A DNA stretch of 64,000 nt from contig CACZZO010000004.1 of NCBI GenBank assembly GCA_902785755.1, positions 184,772 through 248,771 on the forward strand, written 5' to 3'. Under the pieces are notes generated by a model. It was not told the origin of the DNA. It saw nothing but the letters and a program-made list of their open reading frames with translations, and did not search any database. Position 1 is the stretch's first letter, and every line of letters starts with the position of its first letter. Source of the DNA: an uncultured Bacteroidia bacterium. Its GTDB lineage: Bacteria; Bacteroidota; Bacteroidia; Bacteroidales; F082. This document shows positions 34,925 through 43,894 of this stretch, one piece after another. The position numbers and the translations under genes were made by a program.

Positions 34925-34951
34925 TTGCGGCGGATTTCAAATCCGCCGCAA
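34925..34951. repeat. Perfect 27-bp palindrome after aspS
   Basis: Arms TTGCGGCGGATTT (34925-34937) and AAATCCGCCGCAA (34939-34951) around a single base. No T-run follows, so it may be an extragenic palindromic repeat rather than an ordinary terminator. Confidence 0.75.
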
Positions 34952-35025
34952 TTGAACCAAGTTTGAGAATCTTTTGATTATTAGTGTTTAGGAGTGTTCA
35001 AGGTAAAAAGAAAAACACACTTGCA

Positions 35026-36333
35026 ATGAGTAGAATCAAAATAAGAAATTTTGGTCCAATCCGAGAAGGTTTTACTGAAAACGAAGGATGGATGGATGTC
35101 AAAAAGGTGACGGTAATGATTGGCGATCAGGGTTCCGGCAAAAGTACGGCAGCAAAACTTATATCGGTGTTTTCGTGGCTTGAAAAGAATGTTGTGCGTA
35201 AATCAATTTCAATTGAACAAATAAACACTTCTGTTTTTAGAAATCTGTGTGCCGCACAGGAACTATACGAATACTTCAAACAAGATACATTTTTGTCTTT
35301 TGAGGGAGAGGCTTGTGATTTTGAGTATGATGCAAAAGAGAATTCATTTAAAGGCAAAATGAATACTGAAAAACTCAAAAACTATGTGTTGCCGAAAATC
35401 CAATATGTTTCGGCTGCAAGAAATCTTCTTACCTTGTTATACAACATTTCTCTTCAGAGCATTATCGACAAAGAAGGAAAAGTTTTCGATATGTCCTCAA
35501 ATATTCCATTTATGGTTAGAGACCTGAACAATGAATATATGAAGGCATTGGCGGAACTTGCCAAGGATGGCTTTTCGCTGCCGATAAACGAGACAAGTGT
35601 GTACTTTCAAAACCATAACACCTTTATCAAAACCAGAGGCAATAAGGTTTCAATGTCGGCGGCATCAAGCGGGATTCAATCCATAACGCCTTTGTTGCTT
35701 GTCAGTTATTATCTCTCAAAAGAGGTGCAAAAGGATTTGTCCGAAAAAATACAAGCCATTGACAACAATTTGAAAGGTAAGATAGAAAATGAACTAGCCA
35801 AAGAAAACGAGAGTCTGTCGGTGAAGTTTCAACAATTGCTATCTTTTGGAAAAGATGTTTTGAAGGACGACAAAGATTTGGTTTTGCTGGAGGAAAAATT
35901 GAGGAAGTTCATTCCCTGTTCTTTTGTCAATATTGTTGAAGAACCAGAGCAGAATCTTTTCCCCACATCCCAACAAAGAGTGATTAATAGTTTGCTTGAG
36001 TTTAACAACAAACTGGCAGATAATAAGTTGATTATTACCACACACAGCCCTTATATCATTGGCTATCTGACTTTGGCCATAAAAGCAAATGAATTGTATC
36101 ACAAGGCAGAAACAGATGAGGTAAGACAAAGAATCAATGAAATTGTTCCGATGGATTCGGTGGTTAGCTATGACGACATTGCAATTTATGAGCTTGACGA
36201 AAACAATGGAACCATCAAACTGTTGGGGAGCGAAAATGGTATTCCAAATGACAATGATTATTTGGATAACGAGCTCGGTGTTTTGAATGATTTGTTTAGT
36301 GACTTGTTAGATATTGAAGACTTATGCCGATAG
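35026..36333 (+). CDS. AAA ATPase of a two-gene ATPase-nuclease module
   Basis: 435 aa from MSRIKIRNFGPIREGF; the ATG 42 bp upstream adds an unrelated basic stretch. Walker A GDQGSGKST (residues 33-41), a signature-like segment AASSGIQSITPLLLVSYYL, Walker B VNIVEEPEQNLFP and IITTHSPYIIGYL. This OLD/PtuA-like ATPase group occurs in many anti-phage loci. The next gene overlaps by 10 bp and encodes a predicted PD-(D/E)XK nuclease. The pair is AT-rich compared with aspS and the MATE region, which suggests recent transfer. Confidence 0.88.
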   Translation: MSRIKIRNFGPIREGFTENEGWMDVKKVTVMIGDQGSGKSTAAKLISVFSWLEKNVVRKSISIEQINTSVFRNLCAAQELYEYFKQDTFLSFEGEACDFEYDAKENSFKGKMNTEKLKNYVLPKIQYVSAARNLLTLLYNISLQSIIDKEGKVFDMSSNIPFMVRDLNNEYMKALAELAKDGFSLPINETSVYFQNHNTFIKTRGNKVSMSAASSGIQSITPLLLVSYYLSKEVQKDLSEKIQAIDNNLKGKIENELAKENESLSVKFQQLLSFGKDVLKDDKDLVLLEEKLRKFIPCSFVNIVEEPEQNLFPTSQQRVINSLLEFNNKLADNKLIITTHSPYIIGYLTLAIKANELYHKAETDEVRQRINEIVPMDSVVSYDDIAIYELDENNGTIKLLGSENGIPNDNDYLDNELGVLNDLFSDLLDIEDLCR

Positions 36334-36836
36334 ATTTTTTCAGAGATTGTGACAGATTTGAAAGCACTCAAGCGAGATTTGGCCTATGTGATGATTCCAC
36401 AGAAGGAGAAACCCTGCCTGCATATATTGATGAGGATGATTCTTCTAAATGGATTGCTGTAGTTAATAATAAGAAATCATTGTTGTTGGCGTTTTATGCT
36501 ATCGATGGCTGCGTTTCTTGGTTGAGAAGCAATGGTACGGAATCAGGGAAATGTGATGGGATGCTTTGTTATGATGGCAACCGAAAAGTGATTTTTGTGG
36601 AATTGAAGGACCGAACTTTGAGAAATAAAGCGTGGAGGATGGATGCAAAAAATCAGCTAAAGGAAACCATTTCATATTTTATGGAACATCACGATACACC
36701 GCTTCTCAACAAGATAGAAGCATATATTTGTAACAAAAAACAGTTGAAGGAACAGAGATATGCCCAATTCTGCAATAATTTCAAAATTGAAACCGGCGTT
36801 CATCTGTATGTTAGTCGCGAAATAATAATAGAATAG
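36324..36836 (+). CDS. Predicted PD-(D/E)XK nuclease, partner of the ATPase
   Basis: 170 aa. GKCDGMLCYDGNRKVIFVELKDR gives Asp78, Glu93 and Lys95 with normal PD-(D/E)XK spacing, and Gln111 in NQLKETISYF matches the following helix residue of the family. The rest is alpha/beta. No DNA-binding domain is seen, so the ATPase probably supplies recognition. Overlap of 10 bp with the ATPase gene points to tight co-expression. Family name unknown to me; nuclease function is inferred from motif. Confidence 0.72.
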   Translation: MPIDFFRDCDRFESTQARFGLCDDSTEGETLPAYIDEDDSSKWIAVVNNKKSLLLAFYAIDGCVSWLRSNGTESGKCDGMLCYDGNRKVIFVELKDRTLRNKAWRMDAKNQLKETISYFMEHHDTPLLNKIEAYICNKKQLKEQRYAQFCNNFKIETGVHLYVSREIIIE

Positions 36837-36890
36837 CAATTCAAAATATTATAAAATATAACTAATTGATTAACAAATAATTAAAAAACT

Positions 36891-37346
36891 ATGAAAACAT
36901 TAAAAACCTACCTCATCGTCCTCTTGGGAGCACTCGTTTTAAGCTCCTGCTCGACGGACAAAACAATGATTGCCAAAGGCGTGAACCTCAACAAGTATGA
37001 GTACGCCTCATTGGTTCAAGCCAAAAACGGACACGGCACAACGACTGACATCGAAATCGAGCCAGGCATTTATGATGCCATCGAAGCCACACGCCTGCAA
37101 ATGGTAGGCGACCGCCGCATCGACGACCTGACGAGCGAGCAAAAAGGGAAACTCGTTTTGGTGAAGTATTCCGCCACCTCCACCGAAAAAGAATCCGTGC
37201 TCAGCGTCAGTTTCGAGGACTATATGACGGGCAAGACCGTGGTTTCGTGCCGCTCCTCAAACCGCACGGCATGGACTCGCCAAAGGGATGTGGACAGGGC
37301 CATCCGCAAGCTGAGGGACCGCATCTTAAAGGTGTGGGGCAGATGA
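36891..37346 (+). CDS. Hypothetical lipoprotein
   Basis: 151 aa. Signal peptide with lipobox VLSSC (Cys about residue 20). The mature part starts STDKTMIAKGVNLNKYEYASLV and includes a basic end (RQRDVDRAIRKLRDRILKVWG). No family recognised, though the size and pattern resemble small Bacteroidetes envelope lipoproteins. Stands alone, 48 bp before the DUF2461 gene on the same strand. Confidence 0.82.
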   Translation: MKTLKTYLIVLLGALVLSSCSTDKTMIAKGVNLNKYEYASLVQAKNGHGTTTDIEIEPGIYDAIEATRLQMVGDRRIDDLTSEQKGKLVLVKYSATSTEKESVLSVSFEDYMTGKTVVSCRSSNRTAWTRQRDVDRAIRKLRDRILKVWGR

Positions 37347-37394
37347 ATTGCTGAAGCCGTTTGCAAATCCCATGTTTTGTCGATAATTTGATTT

Positions 37395-38057
37395 ATGGAA
37401 GAGATTCTCGAGTTTTTGGAAGCCGTGCTTCACAACAACAACCGCCTTTGGTTTCAGGAACATAAGGGACAGTACCAAAAGGCACAGGCCAACTTCAACG
37501 CTTTGGCGGAGCAAATCATTGCTGGCGTACAGAAGTTTGACGATAATTGCAAGGGCTTGACCTTGAAGGACTGCACTTACCGTTTTTACCGCGACACCCG
37601 TTTTTCGCCCGACAAGCGACCTTATAAGACCCATTTTGGCGTGTTCGTCTGTCCTGAAGGGAAGAAGTCGATGTTGAGCGGCTATTATTTTCATGTGGAA
37701 GCCAAAGAATCGGAATATCTTGGCCACAACATGCTTTGTACGGGGATGTACATGCCCGACAACACCATGCTGAAAACCATCCGCAATGAGATTCTTTTCA
37801 ATGCCGATCCTTTGGTGGCGAGCGTGGACGAGGCAAAGGGTTTTGTTTTGGACACCAGCAATGCCATGAAACGAGTGCCCAACGGCTATCCCAAAGACCA
37901 CCCGCAGGCTGAGCTTTTCAAGCAGCGCGACTGGCTTCTTGTGCAAGACCTTCCCGACCAGCGCCTCTTTGACCCGCATCTTGTCGACTGGGTGTTGTCG
38001 GAATTTGAGAAAACCAAGAGCTTTTGCCAGTGGCTCAATCGGACGGTGAGAGGATAA
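37395..38057 (+). CDS. DUF2461 family protein
   Basis: 220 aa. FLEAVLHNNNRLWFQEHKGQYQKAQANF, RFYRDTRFSPDKRPYKTHFGVFV, and SGYYFHVE are the conserved blocks of DUF2461 (TIGR02453). Cytoplasmic; biochemical role unknown. It ends 27 bp before the MATE gene and may be co-transcribed with it. Confidence 0.92.
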   Translation: MEEILEFLEAVLHNNNRLWFQEHKGQYQKAQANFNALAEQIIAGVQKFDDNCKGLTLKDCTYRFYRDTRFSPDKRPYKTHFGVFVCPEGKKSMLSGYYFHVEAKESEYLGHNMLCTGMYMPDNTMLKTIRNEILFNADPLVASVDEAKGFVLDTSNAMKRVPNGYPKDHPQAELFKQRDWLLVQDLPDQRLFDPHLVDWVLSEFEKTKSFCQWLNRTVRG

Positions 38058-38084
38058 TTGCTTACGCATGGAAGGTTAAAAGGT

Positions 38085-39452
38085 ATGGAACAACTTGACA
38101 GGACAAAGGAATTAGAAACAAAGAGTATCAGCCATTTGCTGTGGGTTTATGCGTTGCCCTCGATTGTGAGTCAAATCATCGCCTCGGTCTACAACATCGT
38201 CGACCGCATGTTTTTGGGGCAATGCGTGGGTGCGCTCGCCATTGCGGGCTTGGCCATCACCATGCCCATCATGAACATCATCCATGCCTTTGGCTCGTTG
38301 GTGGGTGTGGGTTCTTCTGCCCGCATGTCGATTGTGCTCGGCAAGAAGGACTACAAATGGGCCGAAGACATTTTGGGCAACAGTATGTTGCTGACTTTCA
38401 TCTTCGGTTTCCTCTTTGTCACAGGCGGTTACATCTTCATGGACAAGATTCTGACCATGTTTGGCGCATCGGCGGATACCATCGCATACGCCCGCGAATA
38501 CATGGATATTGTGTTGCCCGGCATGTTCATGACCACCGTCACCTTCAACCTTACTGGCTTGATTCGCGCCACGGGCTATCCCAAGAAGTCGATGTGGATT
38601 ATGGTGAGCGGGGCTATCCTTAACATCGCCCTTGATGCCTTGTTTATTTACGCTTTGGATTGGGGCATTGCGGGTGCGGCATGGGCCACAACCATCTCCA
38701 TGAGTTGTACGGGTGTTGTTGCCATTTGGCACTTTCTGCAACGAAGTTCTTTCATCCGTTTCCGTCGCCATTCGTGGCAGCCTAAACTCTACATTTTCCG
38801 CAATATTCTGCTTATCGGCATGAGTCCTTTCCTGATGAACGTGGCCGCTTCGGGTGTGGTCGCGCTGCTCAACAAGCAACTCATCCATTATGGCGGCGAC
38901 CTTGCTGTGGGGGCTTACGGAATCGTCAACACCTTTGGCAGCCTTAGTGTGATGCTCATTCTCGGCGTTTGTCAAGGGATGCAACCCATTGCGGGTTATA
39001 ATTATGGCGCAGGCCATCCACATAGGCTGAAATCCGTCTACACTTTGACCATGAAAGTGAATGTGCTGATTGGTCTTGCAGGGGCATTGTTGGCCTTGAC
39101 CATTCCTCAAATCTTGTTGCGGGCTTTCACCAAGGAGGGCGAACTCATCCGAATTGCAGTGCCGGCCATGCGCTTTATGTTGGTGATGTTTCCTTTGGTG
39201 GGCTTCACCATCACTAATTCCAACTTCTTCCAAAGCATTGACAAGCCTTGGATTGCCATCGTTACGAGCCTTTCGCGGCAGGTGCTGTTCCTCGCCCCGA
39301 TGATTTACCTTGTTCCCACCTTGTTCATTAATGCGGGCGGCAACGGCCTGACGGGAGTTTGGGCCTCGATGACCATTTCAGATGTGCTCGGTGCCTTGCT
39401 TGCCTTCTTGCTCATGCTCACTCAACGCCATGTCTTCAAACCTGCTGAATGA
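38085..39452 (+). CDS. MATE family multidrug/sodium antiporter
   Basis: 455 aa from MEQLDRTKEL. Twelve transmembrane helices in two halves. ALPSIVSQIIASVYNIVDRMFLGQCVG at the start is the MATE N-terminal pattern, and GVCQGMQPIAGYNYGAGHPHRL the one of the second half. Exports cationic drugs or metabolites against Na+ or H+; substrate unknown. A small frame overlaps its stop by 4 bp. Confidence 0.94.
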   Translation: MEQLDRTKELETKSISHLLWVYALPSIVSQIIASVYNIVDRMFLGQCVGALAIAGLAITMPIMNIIHAFGSLVGVGSSARMSIVLGKKDYKWAEDILGNSMLLTFIFGFLFVTGGYIFMDKILTMFGASADTIAYAREYMDIVLPGMFMTTVTFNLTGLIRATGYPKKSMWIMVSGAILNIALDALFIYALDWGIAGAAWATTISMSCTGVVAIWHFLQRSSFIRFRRHSWQPKLYIFRNILLIGMSPFLMNVAASGVVALLNKQLIHYGGDLAVGAYGIVNTFGSLSVMLILGVCQGMQPIAGYNYGAGHPHRLKSVYTLTMKVNVLIGLAGALLALTIPQILLRAFTKEGELIRIAVPAMRFMLVMFPLVGFTITNSNFFQSIDKPWIAIVTSLSRQVLFLAPMIYLVPTLFINAGGNGLTGVWASMTISDVLGALLAFLLMLTQRHVFKPAE

Positions 39453-39751
39453 TAGACCTTTCCAATGCCATAGCAACCCCCACCAACACGCATATCAACG
39501 ATTCGTGCAAGGTGAAAAGCAAGGCCGACATGCGGGCTTATTTGGAAAGTTTGCGTGATTCGGTTAATTCTGAAATGGCTGTCAACCAGCGCGATATAGA
39601 GTCGCAGGTGTGCGAATGGCGGTCGCACAATTTTTTCTACAAGTTCCATGTTTTCCGCAGCCGCACCAAAGATGTCGACCTCGAATTGAAACAGACGTGG
39701 TGGCGCGAGGTGTTTTGCCGCGTGGTGAGTTGGTTTTATTTTTGGGATTGA
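39449..39751 (+). CDS. Small hypothetical protein overlapping the MATE stop
   Basis: 100 aa. The ATG overlaps the MATE stop (ATGA), which suggests translational coupling. Helical, Trp/Phe-rich end (FFYKFHVFRSRTKDVDLELKQTWWREVFCRVVSWFYFWD) that may insert in a membrane. No family recognised. It could be a chance frame; the coupling and the lack of any other gene in this stretch are the only support. Confidence 0.45.
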   Translation: MIDLSNAIATPTNTHINDSCKVKSKADMRAYLESLRDSVNSEMAVNQRDIESQVCEWRSHNFFYKFHVFRSRTKDVDLELKQTWWREVFCRVVSWFYFWD

Positions 39752-39765
39752 AATACCTGTTCGTA

Positions 39766-39796
39766 GGCAGGGGTGGAATGTAATGGAATCCCTGCC
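39766..39796. repeat. Hairpin related to the 49.4-kb repeat pair
   Basis: GGCAGGG (39766-39772) and CCCTGCC (39790-39796) with a 17-nt loop. The TAGGCAGG...CCTGCC frame is shared with 49388-49414. Confidence 0.55.
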
Positions 39797-39823
39797 GTCA
39801 AAACGAAACAAAAACATGGAAAT

Positions 39824-39854
39824 TTTGAGCGTATCAAAGAATTGATTATTTTTG
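39824..39854 (+). promoter_or_regulatory. Promoter of the S46 peptidase gene
   Basis: TTTG (39824-39827), 19 bp spacer, TATTTTTG (39847-39854): full Bacteroidetes consensus. The leader that follows (to 39897) contains no G. Confidence 0.7.
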
Positions 39855-39857
39855 CCC

Positions 39858-39894
39858 CAACAATTCAACATTTAAACAATCAACAATTCAACAT
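39858..39894 (+). repeat. CAACAATTCAACAT repeats in the S46 leader
   Basis: Two exact 14-nt copies (39858-39871, 39881-39894) fill the leader. A related G-free leader precedes the 64-aa gene at 61196. Confidence 0.8.
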
Positions 39895-39897
39895 CCA

Positions 39898-42036
39898 ATG
39901 AAACGTTTATCATTACTTATCACCCTCATCCTCACGCTTTCGGTCGGCATAGCGAAGGCCGGCGAAGGCATGTGGATTCCCATGTTGCTGCAATACAACG
40001 AGAAGGAAATGCAGGAAATGGGCATGAAAATCACCGCTGAAGACATCTACAGCATTAATCACAGCAGCCTGAAGGACGCCATCGTGCTCTTTGGCGGAGG
40101 CTGCACAGGCGAAATCGTCAGCGACCAAGGCCTGCTGCTCACCAACCACCACTGCGGCTACGGCTACATCCAAAAGCACAGTTCCGTTGAGCACGACTAC
40201 CTCACCAACGGCTTCTGGGCCATGAACCGTGGCGAGGAACTGCCTTGCCCTGGCCTCAGCGTCATTTTCCTCCGCGAGATGCGCGACGTGACCGCCCAAG
40301 TGTTGGAAGGCATCACCATCGACACGCCCGAAGACGAGCGAAAGGCCAAGATTGACGAAAACATGAAGAAAATCAAGGCGCAGATTGAGAAAAAGACCCA
40401 ATACAAGGTCAGAATCGAGCCTTTCTTCTTGGGCAATGAGTATTATCTCATGCTCAACGAGGTCTATACCGATGTGCGCCTCGTGGGTTGCCCGCCGAGC
40501 AACATCGGCAAATTTGGAGGCGACACCGACAACTGGGTTTGGCCGCGCCACACGGGCGATTTCAGCGTGTTTCGCGTTTATGCCGACAAGGACGGTCGCC
40601 CCGCCGACTACAGCAAGGACAATGTGCCTTACAAGCCCGCCAAGCACCTTGAAATTTCCCTGAAAGGTGCCGAGGAAGGTGACTTCGCCTTCGTGTTCGG
40701 CTATCCCGCCCACACCAACGAATACCTGCCCGCCGTGGCCGTAGACCAAGAGGCCAACCTCATCGACCCCATCAGGGTTGACTTGCGCGGCAAGGTGCTC
40801 GACATCTACAACAAATATCAGGAGCAAGACCCCAAGGTGCGCATCCAATACGCCGCCAAACACGCCAACATTGGCAACGGCTGGAAGAAATGGATGGGCG
40901 TGACCGAAGGCATCAACCATTTCCACGGCGTGGAGAAAAAACGCGCCTTTGAGAAGGACTTTCAGGAATGGGCATTGGGCGCACGCAACCGCTACATGTA
41001 CATCGACCTGCTGAAAGACTTCAAGAAAAACTATTTTGATTTGAAGCCTTACGAGTTGGCTTACACCTATTTGGCCGAGGCCGGACTGCGCATCGAACTC
41101 ATCAACTTTTCCGGACGTTTTGCCCGTCTTTCCGAAGTGACCAAAGACACACCGCAAGAGGAAATCGACAAGATGATTGCTTCGTTGAAGACGGCTTCCG
41201 CCAATTTCTTCAAAGACTATTACGAACCTATTGACCGCGAAGTGGCCGCCATGTTGCTCAACGAATACTTGAAGGCCCAATCCGCCGATTTCCGTCCGGC
41301 TTTCCTCAACGAAATCAAGGATGTGGACAGTTATGTCGACAACCTGTTTAACAAGTCGATGTTTACCGACGAGGCCAAAGTGAATGATTTCTTGGACAAC
41401 TTCAAGGCCAACAAAGCCAAGAAATTGGCCAACGACCCCGCTTTGAAGGTGTATCAAAGCCTTATCGGGTTCTACCGCAACGAGGTTTACGATCACATTT
41501 CGGAAATCAACACCAACATCGACCGCCTGCAACGTATCTACATGAAAGGCCAAATGGACATGCAGCCCGACAAACGCCTCTTCCCTGACGCCAACTTCAC
41601 CCTGCGCGTCACCTACGGCAAAGTGGAAGGCTTCAAGCCGCAAGACGGAAAAACCTACAAGCATTTCACCACGCTTGAAGGCATCATGGAGAAGGAAAAC
41701 CCCGACATTTATGATTATGTGGTGGAGCCGCGCCTGAAGGAACTCTTTAATAATAAGGATTATGGCCGCTACGCCGACAAGGACGGCAAGATGCACGTTG
41801 CCTTCACCGCGAGCGTACACACCACTGGCGGCAACTCGGGTAGCCCGATTCTGAACGCCGAAGGTCAACTCTTGGGCCTCAACTTCGACCGTTGCTGGGA
41901 AGGCACGATGAGCGACCTCATCTACGACCCCGACATCTGCCGCAACATCAGCGTCGACATCCGCTATGTGCTTTTCATCATCGACAAGTTTGCCGGTGCA
42001 GGGCATTTGATTGACGAAATGACAATTGTGGAATAA
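39898..42036 (+). CDS. S46 family dipeptidyl-peptidase, DPP11-like
   Basis: 712 aa with signal peptide (MKRLSLLITLILTLSVGIAKA). The mature N-terminus GEGMWIPMLL, the catalytic His region LLTNHHCGYGYIQKHSS and the Ser region HTTGGNSGSPILNAEGQLLGLNFDRCWEGTMSDL define S46. The Arg in NFDRCWEG is at the position that, as I recall, gives DPP11 its preference for Asp/Glu at P1, while DPP7 has Gly. Such periplasmic enzymes release dipeptides for growth on protein. It has its own promoter and terminator, so it is monocistronic. Confidence 0.93.
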   Translation: MKRLSLLITLILTLSVGIAKAGEGMWIPMLLQYNEKEMQEMGMKITAEDIYSINHSSLKDAIVLFGGGCTGEIVSDQGLLLTNHHCGYGYIQKHSSVEHDYLTNGFWAMNRGEELPCPGLSVIFLREMRDVTAQVLEGITIDTPEDERKAKIDENMKKIKAQIEKKTQYKVRIEPFFLGNEYYLMLNEVYTDVRLVGCPPSNIGKFGGDTDNWVWPRHTGDFSVFRVYADKDGRPADYSKDNVPYKPAKHLEISLKGAEEGDFAFVFGYPAHTNEYLPAVAVDQEANLIDPIRVDLRGKVLDIYNKYQEQDPKVRIQYAAKHANIGNGWKKWMGVTEGINHFHGVEKKRAFEKDFQEWALGARNRYMYIDLLKDFKKNYFDLKPYELAYTYLAEAGLRIELINFSGRFARLSEVTKDTPQEEIDKMIASLKTASANFFKDYYEPIDREVAAMLLNEYLKAQSADFRPAFLNEIKDVDSYVDNLFNKSMFTDEAKVNDFLDNFKANKAKKLANDPALKVYQSLIGFYRNEVYDHISEINTNIDRLQRIYMKGQMDMQPDKRLFPDANFTLRVTYGKVEGFKPQDGKTYKHFTTLEGIMEKENPDIYDYVVEPRLKELFNNKDYGRYADKDGKMHVAFTASVHTTGGNSGSPILNAEGQLLGLNFDRCWEGTMSDLIYDPDICRNISVDIRYVLFIIDKFAGAGHLIDEMTIVE

Positions 42037-42040
42037 AACA

Positions 42041-42071
42041 AAAGGCGGTCACATCAACGACCGCCTTTTTT
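42041..42071. terminator. Bidirectional terminator between S46 and LRR genes
   Basis: AAAGGCGGTC (42041-42050), 8-nt loop, GACCGCCTTT (42059-42068), then T's; preceded by A's, so it can serve both converging genes. Confidence 0.88.
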
Positions 42072-43264
42072 CATTTGCCTTTTACCAATACCCGTTTTGT
42101 TAAAAGCCCTTTTTTTGTCTGGATTTTGACGAAATAAACACCTGCTTCATAAGGACTGAAATCGTAGACAACGTTGTTGCCACTTGCTGAAGTCTCAAAC
42201 AACCTTTCACCCAACATATTGTAAATGCTGATGGCTTCGATGTTTTCAGCCTCAATTTGGATTGTCCCGCTGGTCGGATTGGGATAGACGGTTGCCGTGT
42301 TTACATCAAGTTCTGGTACAGAGTTGCAATCATCGACGATTGTGGTGAAATAGCCATGCCAATCCGAGTTTTGGTAGGCAGGGATGCATTGGCAAGGTAC
42401 GGTGAGCGTTGTGCAGGTGAAGCTCTCAAACACCTCATCGAATGAAAACACAGGCGGTACCGTTGACAAGGAAACGACTTCTGTAAAGCCACTGCATTGA
42501 TAGAATGCCATTCCACCAATGCTTTCCAATGCGCTTCCAAGAGTCAGCGTGTCAGTGAAACCGCTGCAATTGTTGAACGCATTTGGTTCAATACTGGTCA
42601 CGGAATTAGGGATGGTCAATGAACCGGTGAAACCTGTGCACCCCCAAAAGGCAGAAACGCCAATGGATGTCACCGCATCGCCGAGATCCAAACTGGAAAA
42701 ACCGCTGCACCTATAAAACGCCGCCTTTTCGATGCGTTCCAAACCGTTTCCGATAGTCAGCGAGCCGGTAAAGCCCTTGCAACCATAGAATGAAGCCGTC
42801 TCCATGACCTTCACCGAATTGGGAATAGTCAGTGAGCCAGTAAGACCTTTGCAGCCATAAAATGCTGCGGATGCTATGGTGTCCACGGAGTTGCCAAGGT
42901 CTAATCCAGTCAATCCGCTGCAACCCAAGAATGCGTTTTCACCGAGATAGGTCACTGAATTGGGAATGGTCAATAGACCTGTCAGGCTTCCGCACGATAT
43001 GAAAGCGTTTTTCCCAATCCTGGTCACGGCATAGTTGTTCCCATTATAACTGATGCTTGTCGGGATGCTTATCTCACCAGTCGCTGAAGGGCCGTCGATA
43101 TGACTCATAATCGTTACGGAAACACCGTCATCATTGATTTGGTAATAAAAACTCCCTACGGGGAAAACTTCTTGTGCATTCAGATGCGTTGTCCACATGA
43201 CGCTCAGGAAAAGAACGGATAGGACAGCGCATACTGCTTTTTTGCATGATGAATCGCTTTTCAT
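42071..43264 (-). CDS. BspA-like leucine-rich repeat protein with type IX sorting tail
   Basis: 397 aa. Signal peptide (to HLNAQ), then seven or so LRR_5 units of about 23 residues (SLTIPNSVTSIEPNAFNNCSGFTG pattern; residues about 80-275), a short linker with Cys pairs (CTTLTVPCQCIPAY), and a C-terminal sorting domain (VYPNPTSGTIQIE, ISIYNMLGERLFE, YEAGVYFVKIQTKKGLLTKRVLVK). It is likely exported by the type IX system and attached to the surface; BspA-type proteins bind host matrix or other cells. Its gene is 35 bp downstream of the DUF937 gene. Confidence 0.93.
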   Translation of the reverse strand: MKSDSSCKKAVCAVLSVLFLSVMWTTHLNAQEVFPVGSFYYQINDDGVSVTIMSHIDGPSATGEISIPTSISYNGNNYAVTRIGKNAFISCGSLTGLLTIPNSVTYLGENAFLGCSGLTGLDLGNSVDTIASAAFYGCKGLTGSLTIPNSVKVMETASFYGCKGFTGSLTIGNGLERIEKAAFYRCSGFSSLDLGDAVTSIGVSAFWGCTGFTGSLTIPNSVTSIEPNAFNNCSGFTDTLTLGSALESIGGMAFYQCSGFTEVVSLSTVPPVFSFDEVFESFTCTTLTVPCQCIPAYQNSDWHGYFTTIVDDCNSVPELDVNTATVYPNPTSGTIQIEAENIEAISIYNMLGERLFETSASGNNVVYDFSPYEAGVYFVKIQTKKGLLTKRVLVKGK

Positions 43265-43299
43265 AATGTGTGGAAAATCTTCTTTTCAAATAGGGTTTA

Positions 43300-43863
43300 T
43301 TACTTCCCGAACAGGCTTCCCAAGCCGCCCAGGATGTCGGGCTTGCCGTCGCCGTCCTTGTCCTTCATGGCTGCGCCGAGGATGCTGCCGAGGCCGCCGC
43401 TTTGCTGACCGCCACCGAGGAGGCCACCCAGCAAACCAGCAAGGCCAGCCGCGCCGGAATTGCCGTTCTGCTTGCCCAAGAGGGCGAGGATGCTCGGGGC
43501 AATGGAGGCGAGGATGTTGCTCACTGCATTGGAAGCCACACCAGTCTTTTGAGAGATGCCGCCCAACACATTGGAGAGGTTGCCACCGAAGATGTGACCC
43601 AAAATCTTGGAGCCGTCGGTGAGGTCAGCCCCCTTCAGGTTGCTGATGATGTTGCCCGCATTGCCGGCATGGTCGCCCAAGGCCTTGGCCAAGGCTGCCG
43701 CGCCGCCTTCGGTGGAGGCGTTTTGCTGCATCGCGCCCATAATGGACGGCAAAGCATTAGTGATGACCGAAGACACTTGCTTCGAGTCGAGGTTGAATTT
43801 TTCTGCGATTGTGCCGACGGCATCGTTGCCCGTCAAAGCACCTAAGATGTTGGTTAAGTCCAT
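43300..43863 (-). CDS. DUF937 domain protein
   Basis: 187 aa from MDLTNILGALTGNDAV at 43863; an ATG at 43956 is upstream of the -7 box. DUF937 pattern: EKFNLDSKQVSSVITNALPSIMGAMQQNAS, LGHIFGGNLSNVLGGISQKTGVASNAVSNILASIAPSILALLGKQ. A Gly-rich linker (GLAGLLGGLLGGGQQSGG) precedes the end. Related to YidB; the role is unknown. Confidence 0.92.
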   Translation of the reverse strand: MDLTNILGALTGNDAVGTIAEKFNLDSKQVSSVITNALPSIMGAMQQNASTEGGAAALAKALGDHAGNAGNIISNLKGADLTDGSKILGHIFGGNLSNVLGGISQKTGVASNAVSNILASIAPSILALLGKQNGNSGAAGLAGLLGGLLGGGQQSGGLGSILGAAMKDKDGDGKPDILGGLGSLFGK

Positions 43864-43894
43864 GATATTATGTTTAATATGAGTTTTCAGACCA

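Noticed and set aside
39422..39871. A 149-codon minus-strand frame after the MATE gene
   Set aside because: No motifs or start signal, and it crosses the S46 promoter; the plus-strand 100-aa frame with ATGA coupling is the better, though weak, candidate.
39913..42006. A 697-codon open frame on the minus strand, opposite the S46 peptidase gene
   Set aside because: It mirrors the codon bias of the S46 gene; the plus-strand product has a signal peptide and all catalytic motifs, the minus-strand one has none.
42500..43060. Regular repeats that could be taken for a CRISPR or satellite array
   Set aside because: They are the codons of leucine-rich repeats in one continuous reading frame, with diverged units.
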